A stretch of 64,000 nucleotides of DNA from Trebouxia sp. TZW2008 (GCA_002118135.1 BDIU01000264.1:248001-312000); one strand, 5' to 3'. Counted from the stretch's first letter, positions 11,001-23,661 are shown. Notes: a model not told the origin generated them from the letters alone. Translations and numbers: made by a program.

Positions 11001-13418
11001 GTTGTCACGCCTACTAGATTCCCTACTGCCACTTGATGCAAGATGTCCATGCTCAACTTTCATACACAGTGCAAACGTATACTTTCTACAAACTGCATTG
11101 TTCATTGAATGTTGTATATATTGCTGCATGTATATGATCACACATGTCCATGGGGAGAGAGGCTGTCAGTCATGCTTGAGTGGCAGTGCTAAGAGCTTTG
11201 CATCAGGGCAAGAGTAGCAATAGAGCAGCAGTTGTGATCACAGCACACTATGCAAGTCCTGTGCAGCTATGGTGTGTTGCAAACACTTGAGTACCTTGAC
11301 TGCATGTGTTGAGTCCAGGGACAGCAATGCTTGTAGCCTGATGCAAAGAGCAACAGAGTCAAGAGCAACACAAATCCAAGAGGCAGGCAGTGGTGCAGAC
11401 CTGAGTATGTGCCCAGGTCAAACAGGGTCCTGAGGCCTACTGGACCATGGTCATCCTCTCCTGCACACCTCATCCAGGGTTTAGAGGTTATGCAATGCAT
11501 CACGCTGAGCCATGCGACGCAACACGTTCAGCGTCTGTCTTGCATGAGCAGTGTCTCATAGCAGAAGCTGTTGTCACATCATTCCAACTTTTCTGTTCCT
11601 AAGCTGGCTTAACGTTTGGGGCAGAGCGTCAAATGCTTGGATTGTTAAGCGGGGTCAAGGTGCATACTGCTGTAGCAACAGGTGTTTCAACAGTGGTTCA
11701 TGATTTGACATTCTCAACATGTGTATTACCAAGGCCGTGCGCAGGCCATTGCAACCAGCCCATGATTGAACTCCAAATCAAACATGCCATGCACACTTTT
11801 GATACTCAACTGAAACTCCAGCATGTGCTGACGCAGGGGGAAATGGACAAAAGGGTTCTGCGCAGTGGATGGGTACGGTGACCATGACCAACACGCACAC
11901 CTAGCAAGGTCATGAGAAAGCATGATGAAAGCATGATGTGCTCAAAGCACTTGGGAGCACAATCATCTGATAGCGTAGAAGCTGACCTGCATGGGCCTGA
12001 AGTCCTGTGCGCGCTGCTTTGTTGGCATTCAGCAAAGCACCACGCTTGTCAAACATGAACATCTGAATCGGGCTACGTTCATGCAGGGCACATATGCGTC
12101 TCTCTTGGCCCCTTGTGTCTGCATCTGTGCTCTGTGTATCTGTGCATGCTGCATCTGAGCTGTCCATAGGAGGCTGAAAATCGTCAGCAGCACCAACAAC
12201 AGCAGCATTCAAAGCTGCTGATGTTGCAGTGCTGGCTGATTGCGTCTCAAAGAGGTGCATGATGGCAATCTCAGTTTTGCCCAAAGCTGTGTGGATCCTG
12301 ATGGGCTGCACAAGAGAGCAACAGAAACATCTAAATCATGCTGGACACAAGACTGACCAAATGACAAACAATCTGTAATGCTATCATCGCCTACATCATT
12401 ACTCGCAGAGACAGTTGTACATGCAGAGACAGTTGTGCAATCCAGGAATAGGCCTGAAAGACAAATTGTACAAAGCAAGTGATTGTTCAGCACCAAGCAT
12501 AGCATGCTACATCAGATTATATCCCAGGTGAGCAGGACCAGTGGCATTGCATAGCAGTGGAGCCTCACTTGCCAAGCTGATCAGTTTTGCTGAAAATTTC
12601 AAAGCTAGACGCTCATGCGTGACACCATCTGACAATTAGGTCTTGTTTGCAAAGCAAGGGCGGCACTCAGACTTGCCTTGCTATGTACGATTGAAGTGTA
12701 GTCGGGGCTGCCAGGGTCAACCTTGCGGAACATTGGTTGCAGTAATTGGTGGGCATCAACATGCGCCTGGGTGCCTCTGTCAGCCTACAACATGTTGGCC
12801 ACCGTGTTCTGACATGCCATCATTCAGCTTTATACTGGGTGGATTTTAGGAAACAACTGGGATTGTGGCTTGCAAGGCTCAACAGAAAGGTAATGCGTTT
12901 TGGCAGGAAGCACTGACCTGCAAGATCTGAGTGATATTTTCCCATTTAGCCTTCTGATCAGCCTTAGACAGGCGGTCCCATTTGGCAGAGTACTCAAGAT
13001 GAGATCTTGGCAGGCCAAAGCGGCGCAGGAAAGAAACATTTTCAAAAACTAGCTGGCAGCTGTGCCCAGCCGCTGAACTGCATGGGTGACACATCCAGAA
13101 GGTTTCAGAATGGCTCAAGTGAGAACTGGCGAGGTGGGTAGCTTGGCATCACCTGTTGAGGTTGTTGTATAAGAGAACAACGACTGGCGTCGACACTTCT
13201 TGCAGTGCATCCAGCTCTGCAACAGACCAAATACGTGTTGACAACGGCGCAGCTTCGGCATGAGGACGAGGATATGCCACGCCAGGTCCCGGTCGGCCTG
13301 CGTCAGGTGCTACAACGGTTACGCTTTGTGCCCTTTCGAATAGTCTGAAGCGTGTCGTGTATGAAGACAGCCGATGGAGGGCTGCAAAACAAGATTTTCA
13401 AGAGGTCTTACCGGACAT
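2087..13418 (-). CDS. PAS-domain class I 3',5'-cyclic-nucleotide phosphodiesterase
   Basis: This predicted 881-residue enzyme would hydrolyse cAMP and/or cGMP. Exons on the minus strand, high to low: 13418-13412, 13297-13153, 13077-12918, 12784-12689, 12305-11987, 11460-11401, 10934-10786, 9503-9400, 9001-8809, 8560-8402, 8126-7866, 6842-6646, 5650-5380, 4737-4636, 3944-3840 (GC donor), 3020-2925 and 2308-2087. Every junction keeps frame. Residues about 30-350 hold PAS-like segments (VVVLLYNN, QLVFENVSFLRRFGL, SPIQMFMFDKRGALLNANKAA). Residues about 555-881 are the catalytic domain: NPYHNSIH (H615 general acid, H619), VHDYEHGG (H657, D658), LGTDMKKHF, KCADIGHL (D783) and SQLGFF (Q835, the conserved purine-binding Gln). 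All metal ligands are present. The usual HAADV reads HVASV, a non-ligand change. The first exon contributes only 7 coding bases, so the start is the least certain point. Substrate preference cannot be read. Confidence 0.93.
2420..2730 (-). repeat. Two partial copies of the start of the last phosphodiesterase exon
   Basis: The intron before the last exon (2308-2087) holds two decayed copies of that exon's first ~90 bases and of its upstream intron flank, near 2438-2530 and 2588-2680. Each keeps the GACAAGGAGCGGTC core, and each is followed upstream by a copy of the flank around 2341-2380. Both are broken by substitutions and stop codons. Confidence 0.8.
3363..3830. repeat. Intronic minisatellite
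   Basis: A dense array of short related units (GCTGTGATTGCCAT, GCTGTGATATGCGT, GCTGTGATTTCTGTGCTAT) fills the intron between phosphodiesterase exons 3944-3840 and 3020-2925. Units combine into higher-order blocks of about 55-90 bp. It ends about 10 bp from a GC donor site. Confidence 0.85.
4855..4905 (-). repeat. Partial copy of the acceptor and start of phosphodiesterase exon 4737-4636
   Basis: On the minus strand the text GTGCAGAAAGGGATGGCAGC matches the acceptor and first bases of the exon encoding KEMAAQL, about 150 bp upstream of it in the same intron. Confidence 0.75.
5715..6140 (-). repeat. Four partial copies of the start of the HD-motif exon
   Basis: The intron upstream of exon 5650-5380 carries four copies of that exon's first 35-75 bases with the acceptor, at about 5725-5770, 5820-5905, 5985-6030 and 6078-6140. 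The copy at 5820-5905 is almost identical to the real exon over the stretch encoding VQMTHMLLVHGGILKSN, so it is recent. None contains the downstream HD motif, so none could replace the real exon. Confidence 0.88.
6920..7375 (-). repeat. At least three partial copies of the first catalytic-domain exon
   Basis: Copies of the 5' edge of exon 6842-6646 (encoding DAESNWQFDIFTFAEM) lie upstream at about 6925-7000, 7075-7155 and 7305-7370. Similarity falls with distance from the real exon: the farthest reads like NAESNWQLGIFVFVE. None extends to the YHN motif. Confidence 0.87.
7800..7865 (-). repeat. In-frame copy of the end of exon 8126-7866 with a second donor site
   Basis: Directly after the chosen donor of exon 8126-7866 (ending TPAVEQMLQ), a copy of the exon end follows, reading TPAVERMQQ, with its own GTGAGT donor after position 7803. 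The distance is 63 bases, so use of the second donor would add 21 residues in frame. Confidence 0.8.
9035..9190 (-). repeat. Partial copies of the start of phosphodiesterase exon 9001-8809
   Basis: The segment encoding QALEIDW, with its GCATGCAG acceptor, recurs in decayed form near 9045-9095 and more weakly near 9150-9185, upstream of the real exon in the same intron. Confidence 0.7.
9566..9730. repeat. AT-rich microsatellite
   Basis: About 160 bp of interrupted TTATA/TTATG pentanucleotide-like repeats in the 1.28 kb intron between phosphodiesterase exons 10934-10786 and 9503-9400. No gene is visible in the rest of that intron. Confidence 0.9.
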
Positions 13419-13860
13419 GCCAACAGCGCGGCGCAGCGGCACCGCCGTACACCGGTTTTACCCCACACTAGTTGGCATGCTTGGTCTGATGCTCTCTGTG
13501 CAAGACCAGCAAGCCGGTCTGCGCCCCTCAGCTTCGCGAAATGGTGTGCTCTGAAGTCTCAGCCGCCCCTTGATCCCGCAGTCGTCTTCAACAGGGCGGC
13601 AAGGCTCATATCGTCGATTGTTGCTAGACGAAAATCGTTTCGCGATTACCCATGCAGCTTCCCTTCACACTTCGACAGCAACGGACTCCGTTGAACGATC
13701 CTTGGATCATCTCAGCAGTCCGCACTTGACAAAACAGTCGCACAAGAAAGTAATTGTGACTCAGCTCATGCACGCTTGGAAAGCGGGCTTTGCTTTGCAC
13801 AGCACGTTGCTAGCCGAGGGACCTCTGCTGCATGCATCTAACTTTGCGGACTCAATTTGA
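13419..13860 (-). promoter_or_regulatory. CpG-rich 5' region of the phosphodiesterase gene
   Basis: From about 13200 to 13760 CpG dinucleotides are common, in contrast to the CpG-poor introns on either side. The region overlaps the start codon at 13418-13416, so it probably contains the promoter and 5' UTR. No TATA box or defined element was recognised. Confidence 0.5.
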
Positions 13861-14559
13861 GCTTGCTTAGTTTGCTCCAAATGCTGTACATGTACACATA
13901 CACACACCGGAAGACCACAAAATTCAATTAATCCCATTTGATGCTGAGAATGAACAGAACGCCAGCGAAAACTTGTATAGTGCTTTGTCCTTTCAGGCCT
14001 AACCAAAATGATCATCAGCTGTGAGTAGACCAGACAACTTGCGACACTCCAGCAGACTGCAGTGCTGCAACTGCAAGTTAAAACTGTAATAAAAGTCGTT
14101 TGTTTCAACACTGCAGCACAGCTTCATCACCCTATCCATTCAACATTGCAGTCAAAATGACCTTGAAGAGAAGGCTGCCCATCCATGTGCAAAAATGAGC
14201 AAGCCTGAACCATGCTGCTGTACACACATTGTGTACAATCACTATACTAAGATAACACAACACAACGTCAATGCAAATAGCACATTCTGAAGTCAAAAAG
14301 TCTGTCTCTACAAAATCCAGAGTCGGAACATCAGTACAATGGTTGCAGCAGCCTCGTGTAATCACAGAAGTGTTATTGAAAAAAATAAAAAGTCTATGCC
14401 ATCAGGCGTTGCCATCAGTGGCTATTGATGTGAACACCCAAGCTGAAGAAACTCATGCAGCAGCATCCTTGTAGAGACATGGTCTCCTTAACGTTGAGAA
14501 CCGTACAGTGCCGGCTTGCCCCTCCTGGCAAACTTTGGTGACAGCAGCTGCTGTTTGCT

Positions 14560-15130
14560 GAGTGACCCTGGTTATGGATAAGCAGCTCAATGCTGGATTT
14601 TGGGCTCAGATGCAGCTGCTGTCTATTTGCTCTTCCAACTTGTCGCTCAGCAGCCTCACCATTATGTATGGGATGAGATGCAGCTGCTGCTGCTTTGCTG
14701 TTCCTGCTTGTTGATCAGCACCTTAAGGCTCATGTGTGGGATGAGAGGCAGCTGCTGTTGCTTGCCTGTCCTCACTGATTGATCAACAGCCCAAAACAGG
14801 ATGCGAGAAGCTGCTGTCATTTTGCTGTCCCCACTTGTAGCTCAGCAGCATCATTGTTATGTGTGAGATGAGATGCAGTTGCTGGAGCTGGCTGACCCTG
14901 CTTGTTCATCAGCACCCTGAGGCTCACACGCGTGATGAGATGCAGCTGCTGTTGCTTGGCTTCCCATACTGATTGATGAACAGCCTGATCAGATGCAGGT
15001 GCTGTTGCTGTGCTGTTCCTGCCTGTTCATTGACAGCCTGAAGCTCAAGACATGAAATGAGATACAGTGACTGCTGTTGCTTGGCTGTCCCTGAGTAAGC
15101 CTCAGCAGCCTCACAGTCATCAGCATTGCA
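14560..15130. repeat. Degenerate tandem repeat of about 60-75 bp, roughly 8 units
   Basis: Units share GATGAGATGCAGCTGCTG and a TGTTCCTGCTTGTTGATCAGC-like part, seen near 14615, 14670, 14735, 14800, 14865, 14930, 14990 and 15055. The array lies in the 2 kb between the lipase stop (15459) and the phosphodiesterase promoter. The rest of 13861-15458 shows no supported gene. Confidence 0.75.
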
Positions 15131-15458
15131 CCTCAGAACCGCATGTCTGTCCACCTGTGGATCTTCCTCCCCTCAGTGGTGCTGCCTCCTTACACCCTAT
15201 GCTGCTGTGCTTGTGCTGGAATACAATGTCTGGGGTGAGTCATGCCTGGTCATAGATGGAAACATGTGTCTTGCTGCTGCTGTGCCATAGGATCTAACCC
15301 CAGAGGATGTCCAGTGCCACAGTGACGCCAAACCACAGTATGGGAATTTGCTGGAGGGCCTGTACTGAAATACGAGGCCTGGCATGATGGGGCTAAGCAT
15401 ACGGGATAAGCCACAGGGCTTGTGCTGGGATAGAAAGCCTGGGTCTCTTGATGCCTGG

Positions 15459-18400
15459 TCATACATGATAAGACAAGTCTCTGCTCAATGCTGAGTTTGC
15501 AAGCACATCATCTGCTTGTTCAGAGTCTTCAGCCTTTGGGATGTCGTGCTGAGAAAGGTCTTTAGCAACAGCAATATCCTCGTCTGCTGCTTGCAGCATG
15601 TCTGTCAGGTTGACACTGTTGATCAGCTCCAGAACGCCTTCTAGCCCATCTCCAAACCGTTGCCGCTTCAGCTCAAGCTGCATAGCAAGAATCCAATCAC
15701 ACTGATGAATCAGGCAGACAGACATGCCCCTCAATTTTCAACTGGAGGCCACGGTACAGTGCTGACTGTCCACTCAAATTTGTGGACAATGCTGTAGCAG
15801 AAAGCCTTATGCCAGCGAGGTGATGCTGGTTGCATTTTGGTGCAGGGCACAGGGTGCAGGGCACAGGGTGCAGGGCACAGGGTGCAGGGCACAGGGTGCA
15901 GGGCACAGGGTGCAGGGCACAGGGTGCAGTGTAAGCCAATTAGCAAGAGTTTGTGTGCATTGCTAAGGCAGACAGCCATGTGGCAGTGTGCCAATGCCAG
16001 CGCTATTTGAGAGGTGAGTTGGGAGTACAGGGTGTAGGCAGTACAGAATAGGGGTTAGTGGCCATAATGTATGGTTCTTTAAATGCTGCCTTGTGTGCAA
16101 TGACAGTCACAATGCAGCTTGCAGAGCAGTACATCTAACACAAGATGTTCACTGTACATGCCTGCAAGGTAGACTAGATGACCTTGACATTGCAGGAGCG
16201 TGGAATTTCATCAGTAGAAGCGTGCAAGGTAGACAACATGACTGACCTTGACAATGTGCAGGAAGCAATTCTTGTAGGAGGCCAGCATGTGCGCCTTGAC
16301 TGAGTTCATGAACGTGCACCTGGCCACCATCTGGGACACCAACGGCAGGCTGTTGATGATCTGCTTGACTGCATACACAGCATACCAATCAGAATGACAC
16401 ACTATCATATTGACAATTAGCTTCACTGCAAACAGCATGTGAGTTAGATCGATAACCCACATTATTGATGATCTGCTTGACTGCACACAGCGCACGTGGT
16501 TCAGAAAGATACATTCAAGTATCTTCTACATTCAAGTGTCGGTCATGCACGAGCAGCATATTGTTAAGACAGATTCACCATATTGGTGATGATCTGCTTG
16601 TCTGCAAACACACCATATGAACAGGAAGGTACAACGTGTTGTTAATGATCTGCTTGACTACACATACAGCATGTAGCTCAGTAGCAACCCAGGCTGCTTC
16701 TGCTTTCAGCAACTATGGTCATGACACAAATTGGTGCTAAATTTCTCGGTTCACTTGCGTTTCTTCAGAGGCATGCTCCAGTCTATAGCCATGCAGTGGG
16801 CATCAACACAACAACACACAGCTTGCTGCGTCTCGAAGCAGCCATTACATTTGAGCAGCGGCCGTGCAGCTGTCTTTGCAAAGGCGCATCCAATTGAGCA
16901 CCTTGCAATCGCATTGCGAGCTGTTGACAAAGGCGTCAAGGAAGCAATGCTGCTGGTGCCTTAACCAACAATTTGCGGTGCTACTACAAGGTGCTGACTT
17001 GGAACCAGCACCTCCTGCATGACGACTGCAACACTGGCAATGCAAACCATTACAGCAGCTTGCACTCAGCAGCTTCATAAGCTGTGAAGATAAACAAACT
17101 GCACCACATTATTGAGCCTCCGGAAATTCCTAGGGATGACTGGTTGGCATGAGGCAATCAACAAAAGACGGCGACTGCAAAACGCAACACACTATTGAGC
17201 AATTGGCAGACATTCAAAAAAATGGACGGTTGGCATGAAATGACTGAAAATAAACTTGCACAGGTGATATGCTTACATGGGTTGAGGGAGGGGAGCCTCA
17301 TTTCCAAGGGGGTGGGCCGCACTTGCATGTCACCAGTCAAGTCAATCAGAACTCGCTGTCCTGGCCGTGCGTAAAGAGTGCCAAACTTGCCCACCTTAGG
17401 CACTGGATCCTGCAACATACATATGCATTGTCAAGTGATGGTGCGAAGCAAGAGCCAAGACGCTTTGGGTACAGCATCCTGCAACACATGCATGCACCAT
17501 CACATGATGCTGCTGACCTGATTGACAAGCAGGAGAAAGCACACTTGTAATAGCAAACGGCATCTCAAGCCTTCAGCAGGCAAACAGGATCAGCAGCATG
17601 CACATGGATAGGCAGGATCGCTCCAAACATAGTTGCAAAGGGCAAGCTGGCGCGCATCCAGGTGGCACATCTGCATCTAGGCCATTTGCATTCTATTGCC
17701 CTGAACCACAGTTGATCCAACCCAATATCGCAATGCACATTGGCCTTGCCATCATCACTGCAACATGCTGATTCTGTCCTGATGACACATCACTGAAGCC
17801 AGCATGCTGAGCAGCACATGCAACTATGAGGGAGGAGTAGTGTCTTATAACCCAAGTGTGTGATCATGCATATCTGAGATGACCATTTGAGTGATGCATA
17901 TGAGCAGTACGGCTGTGATCACCTTAGGATCAATGACGTGCCAGGTGTCTGGCACCTTAGCATCGTACATATGCATTCTGATGTGAGCTCATGAACTGTA
18001 TCTGCCTTTGGGCTGCTCACATGCTAAGTGTCCAGTACCTTGGCATTGTACATATGCATGCTGACCTGTGCACTTGAGCTATGGTTGCTGCACCTTTGAG
18101 TTCATGGCATGCCAGGTTTCCAACAACATGGAATTGTACACATGCACTCTGACACGAGCACTTGAGCTATGACTGCCTCAGCTTTGGGTTGACGACGTGC
18201 CAGATGACCATCACCTTGGTATTGTATGCATGCATTTTGCACTGTGGCATTGAAGACATGTATTCTGACGTAAACATATAGGTTGTAATCACCTTTGGGT
18301 TGATGACATGCCAGGTGTCTGGCACCTTGGCATCGTACTTGTCAGCGAAGGCCTTGTTGCCAGGTCTTGGCGCCCCAACAGTGTACACTTGGACAGACTT

Positions 18401-21400
18401 CCAGGGACATATGTCAACAATGTCATACGCTGCAAGAATAGCCATAGCACCGCCCAGAGAATGACCTACAAAAAAGCCAAGAATTGGTATTGACACATAC
18501 ACATGAATTGAGGAGGTGCATGTTCACAGGTGACTTTGCTAAAACCACGCTTGTTTGTGCTGTTCAGAACCTACATGAACATGCAGCTAATGTAAGGCGG
18601 CGTTCAGATGCTGCGGGCCCGGCACATATGCGTGGGCTCAAGCTATACACAGCAGCGGGACTGCATGGCAGCTGAATATCAACACGATAAGAGTCCATAA
18701 AAGTCAACCCAGCAGGCGTGTCATGTTGTCATTTGTGATGACGCGCTTGCTGACAAAGAGTGATGCCTGCAATGTTGACAGCTTACACCAAGCTTCTCAT
18801 CATCCACAAATGCTACTCACCTGCTTCTGTATTCTGCTAGCCAACTCATGTCCTAGAAGCAGACGGCATGTGCAACTGAAGCAGGCCTGGACTCCATGCA
18901 CTATTGAGGCAGTCCATCATGATCCATGTCATCAGCAGCATGTACATACTTGCTCATGAGATTCCATGGCCCTGCCAGGTGCATACAGAAGCAGGAGACT
19001 GCCAAACCCCCTCCCCCCCCCAGTTCTGTCCATATGCACTTTGCAGTTCATTGCCTGGCACAAAGAGATGCATGCCAGCTGCAGCCTTGTCATCTCAATT
19101 GAACAAATTGAACAGATTGATGAGAATATCACAACTGAAGCAAGCCTGGCCTTGATTACTTGGTCACCTGACTGGCAACACTGAGGCAGTGCATTACCTG
19201 TGAGCATGACATGCATGCGAGCTGCAGTCTTGTCGTCATGGTTGACCACAGTCTGGAGGAGGGCGCACACAGCCTTCTTCAGCTTATTCTGCCAACTGAT
19301 GCTGAAGCCTGAGTGCACAGCAGGCGCAGCTCCGAATCCACACCCAATGCTGGCTGTGTCTTCGGGCACATGCGGCACCAGCCATGCCTGCAAAGACTTT
19401 ATGATTATACCTATGTAAACAGAAGCATGACCAGCGTGTGTCCATTCTCTTTGCGATTGTCTTTCAGTCCTGGTTATAGCCAATGCTGTGTGTGTCAGCA
19501 GGCACATGCGGCACCAGCCATGCCTGCAAAGACACTGAGGTTATAGCTGTGTAAACAGAAACATGACGAGCATCTGTCCATTCTCTTCGCAATTCTCTTT
19601 TCAGACCTGGTTATGGCCAACGCTGGCTGTGTCTTTAGGCACACGCAGCACCAGTAACGCCTGCAAAGACGTTTGCACGTGTACAGCAAACATACCTCTC
19701 TTCATCTGCCAACTTTCAATATGACGTTGTTGCAGAACCAGTCACAGCCAAGGCTAGCTGTGTCTGCAAACATGTGCAGCACCGGCCATGCCTGCGTAGT
19801 CATCTTAACATATAGAGCTATGGCCCAACATTGCCACAGGGAGAGCCATGCAGCTGAGCCCAGCAGGCATAGCACTCAAGCAAGCTCATTGACAGAAAGC
19901 AGCACAATGTGTACTGGCAACACTGCTTGTTGAATGTCAGGCTGGGCCGTATGCCCTTAGTCTTGTCTCAATGTACCAGACAGTATCTGCAGTGCCTGCT
20001 GCAGATTACCATGTAAAAAGCTGGCAGCGCTGTAAGCAGCCCAACACACTGGCATAAGCTCTTTCAATGCAGTCATGACATCATCCGAAATGATCAGTCA
20101 TTCATGCATGTCTTGAAAGCAAAGACATGCTACCAACAAAAGGTGCTAGCTGTGTGCACAGCTCTGCCCAGGACAGGTGGACAGTACACGATCAGCAGCA
20201 TGCAAATTTTGTGCAGCAATATGTGTATGTCAGTGTCTGATGCTGACAGCAAAGCGCTTACAAAAGCACCTATTCCAGAACATTCATTACGTCACACCAT
20301 GGTAGTAAGACAGAGCGCTGTACCTGAATGTCGTGCATAGCATTCTGCTTGTTTGCGGTGCCTCTGAAAGATATCATAATGGTGTGTTGGTTCCAGGCGA
20401 CCAGGCATTTGGTGTTGGTGACAGGGTCCCTGATCAGCTCAATGCGTTCCAGGTTGTACAGCTCCATTGCCTTGTCCTCTGATGCTGTGGTGGTCTTTAG
20501 AGTCTGCAAATATAGCAGTAGCATTGACAGTCACAGTAATGACAGCAGAGCTCGACCAGGCACTTAATGTTGATGACAGAGGCTCAATGCACTCCAGGTT
20601 GTACAGCTCCAATGCCTTGTCCTCAGACGCTGTTGTGGTCTTTAGAGTCTGCAACCACAGCAGCAGCACGTATGAGTGAAATTGGACAAGCACATCATTG
20701 CAGCAAGGCTCAACCAGGCATCTGGTATTGGTGACAGGGTCCCTCATGAGCTCAATGCGCTCAAGGTCGTACAGCTCCATTGCCTTGTCCTCTGATGCTG
20801 TGGTGGTCTTCAGTGTCTGCAAACATAAAATAGCATTGACAGCTGAAATTGGATGAACACAATAATTACAGCAGAGCTTGGCCAGGCATTTGGGATTGTT
20901 GACAGGGTCTCTCATAAACTCAATGCGCTCAAGGTCGTACAGCTCCAGTGCCTTGTCCTCTGATGCTGTGGTGGTCTTCAGTGTCTGTAAACATAAAATA
21001 GCATTTACAGCTGAAATTGGACAAACACAATAATTACAGCAGAGCTTGGCCAGGCATTTGGGGTTGATGACAGGGTCTCTCATGAGCTCAATGCATTCCA
21101 GGTTGTACAGCTCCATTGCCTTGTCCTCTGAAGCTGTTGTGGTCTTCAGTGTCTGCACACACAGCAGCAGCTTTTACAGCTGAATGGTCACTTTGGCCAA
21201 GCTCAACTAGGCACTTGGTGTTGGTGACAGGGTCTCTCATGAGCTCAATGACGCTCCAGGTTGTACAGCTCCATGGTAGTCTTCAGGGTCTGCACACACA
21301 GCAGCCAATTGTGACTGCGGCTGTTGTTGCAAAGCACTGGGAGAATCTACATTGTCAGTTGTCATCACAAACATCTCTGTGACCCGAAGCAGCCCTGAAT

Positions 21401-23583
21401 TGCTGCCTCTGACTGGTTGCTAATGCTGAAGCACATGTAGTGTGAATTGTTTGAAAGGCTGCATCAATGCCTGATGCTATGTTCGGTGTGCACTCAACAG
21501 TCAAGCAGTGGGGTCGCACAAAACTCGATGGCTTTGATGCATGTCATGCCACTGATGAAACATGGGCTGTGTGTTTGTTGATTTTACACTCCGTGGCAAA
21601 GCACACTAAGCTGCTTGTTTTGTGATGTGCTATCTTCCTGGCAAAGCAGTGGAACAGAGGTGAGACACAAAGCCTGAATTGCAACAGCAGGGACAACTGG
21701 CTGAGTAACACATCTGAGGTGCACTTGGGTCTCTGGATATCTGAGCATGCAGCAGGCACACAGGCATCAGCTCCGTCCCACAAGCAGCTGAACTGATCTG
21801 GGCAGCACTTTAAGCAACCAGATCTTACCACGAAAGCACATGACTGCATGCTGACTGATTAACAGCCCTCTGATGAGATGACGCAAAAACAGCCATGGAC
21901 AGTCACTGACAGTACGCGATGTACACTGATTACTCACTGGTAACAGCGGACAGCTTGGAGCCCATGCTATTACACTCCACTACACTGCTATGAATCCACA
22001 GCTCAGTGTTTTGTGCATGCACCTAGCTGGGGAAAGGTGAAAACTCACTTGCAAGCATGATAACGATAACAAAATTCATGAAGATACTGATACTGATGAT
22101 GATGATGGCGATGATGGACTGTTAGTGGCAGAGAGCATCTCACCTCATCAAGCTCGTATACAAAGGCAGACCAGTACAGCATCTTCACAGCAGTCTCAAA
22201 GCAGAACATGGGCTCAGCGCTCAGCAGCGTCTTGTCCTTGGGCAGCGCATTGCGCCGCGCCATTCGGCTCTTAACTAGCTGCTCTGTCCAAGAAAACCGC
22301 TGCAGCCAGGACTGCACAGCACAGCCACGAAACAACTTCAAGTCCTTGTTTGCAGCCATGTTTTTGTTGTTCAACTTTGATGGGCACATGCACTTGCCCT
22401 TGCGTTCATTCGATCAGCTGCAACCAAAACTGCTTAGCAGAGTCAGACAGGACCGTGAAGCACTGCTTTCATGCCATGATCTTGGTCACCGATGCTGACG
22501 GACAAATGTGCTTGCTTTTGATGAACGCATCAAGGTAAGGCCATGCCATGACTGCATGGCACACCCACAGATCCGGGGTCACCTTGTGTATGCCATGACC
22601 TCGATCCCCGATGCTGATGTGATCCCCAATGCACTTGCAACAGCTCCAACAGGCATGTAGACTGATCAGAAGGCGGTGAGCAAACAGTCTGCAAACTTTT
22701 TGATACATCGCAGTATGTGTGGACTATTGACATCAGCAATCATGGATGCTGAGCACATGCTGTGCATGGTGATGTCATGAGCGAGTCGCTGACTGATGGG
22801 CTGCAAGAAGGTCATTCATAATCAACAACCTGAACCAAAGCAGCTTCTTACCTCAATAATTCAGTCTACAATGCAAGGATATACAATACAAGGCAAGGCA
22901 AACGTGTCTACGGGAGAAGCGTACAAGGCAACTTCTGACCTGCGTGTGACGTCATCGCTCACTTATGGACTTGTGGGCTGTATGGGTATCATTTGAAGGC
23001 ACACCATACTTTAAGCAAAGGAAGCCTTATCTCAAGGGTAGCTATGCAAAGCAAAATCTGACCTGCATGGTGATGTCATCGCTCGTGTATTGACTCATGG
23101 GCTGCAACATGATCGTGTGCATACACTCCAGTGGCATGCACAACACTACTTACAATAGGGTGCTGTGTATGAGCTGAATACTTACTTGCATGGTGACATT
23201 ATCGCCTGTGGACTGACTCATGGGCTGCAGCAGGCGGGAAGCCATGCCAATGAGCATGGTGCTGGACATGCACATAGCCAGCAACAAATAGTTTGGCTGG
23301 CACCCTGGGCATGCTGTGTTCAGGGTGGCAAGCAGGAAAGCAATCTTGGGCGCGAAGCTGGATCCAATGCCAAAATCCTGGCTTGCATCCATGCGGCACA
23401 GAATCCGACCCAGCCTGCAGCATATCAATGTTTTGGTACTACTGTTGGTCAGCCAAGCAAGCAAGCAAGCCAGCAAGCCAGCCAGCACGCAAGCAAGCAA
23501 GCCAGCAAGCAAGCAAGCAAGCCAGCAAGCCAGCAAGCAAGCCAGCAAGCAAGCCAGCAAGCAAGCAAGCAAGCAAGCCAGCC

Positions 23584-23661
<78 letters not shown>

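Noticed and set aside
13374..13694. Plus-strand open frame of about 106 codons over the phosphodiesterase start
   Set aside because: CpG-rich promoter sequence has few stops. The minus-strand start and first exon explain the region, and no family is recognised.
14600..15110. CTG/CAG-rich repeat as coding poly-Gln or poly-Leu
   Set aside because: Units are out of frame with one another, and no flanking exon structure supports translation.
18838..18875. Possible small lipase exon near GHELASRIQKQ (minus strand)
   Set aside because: Exon 19387-19198 ends in ..MLT-G and joins directly to the HSLGG exon in phase. Inserting this piece would bring in a stop codon.
20439..21158. 239-codon minus-strand frame as a separate gene
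   Set aside because: It is the tandem array of lipase exon copies with intronic spacers, in frame because the period is 168 bp.
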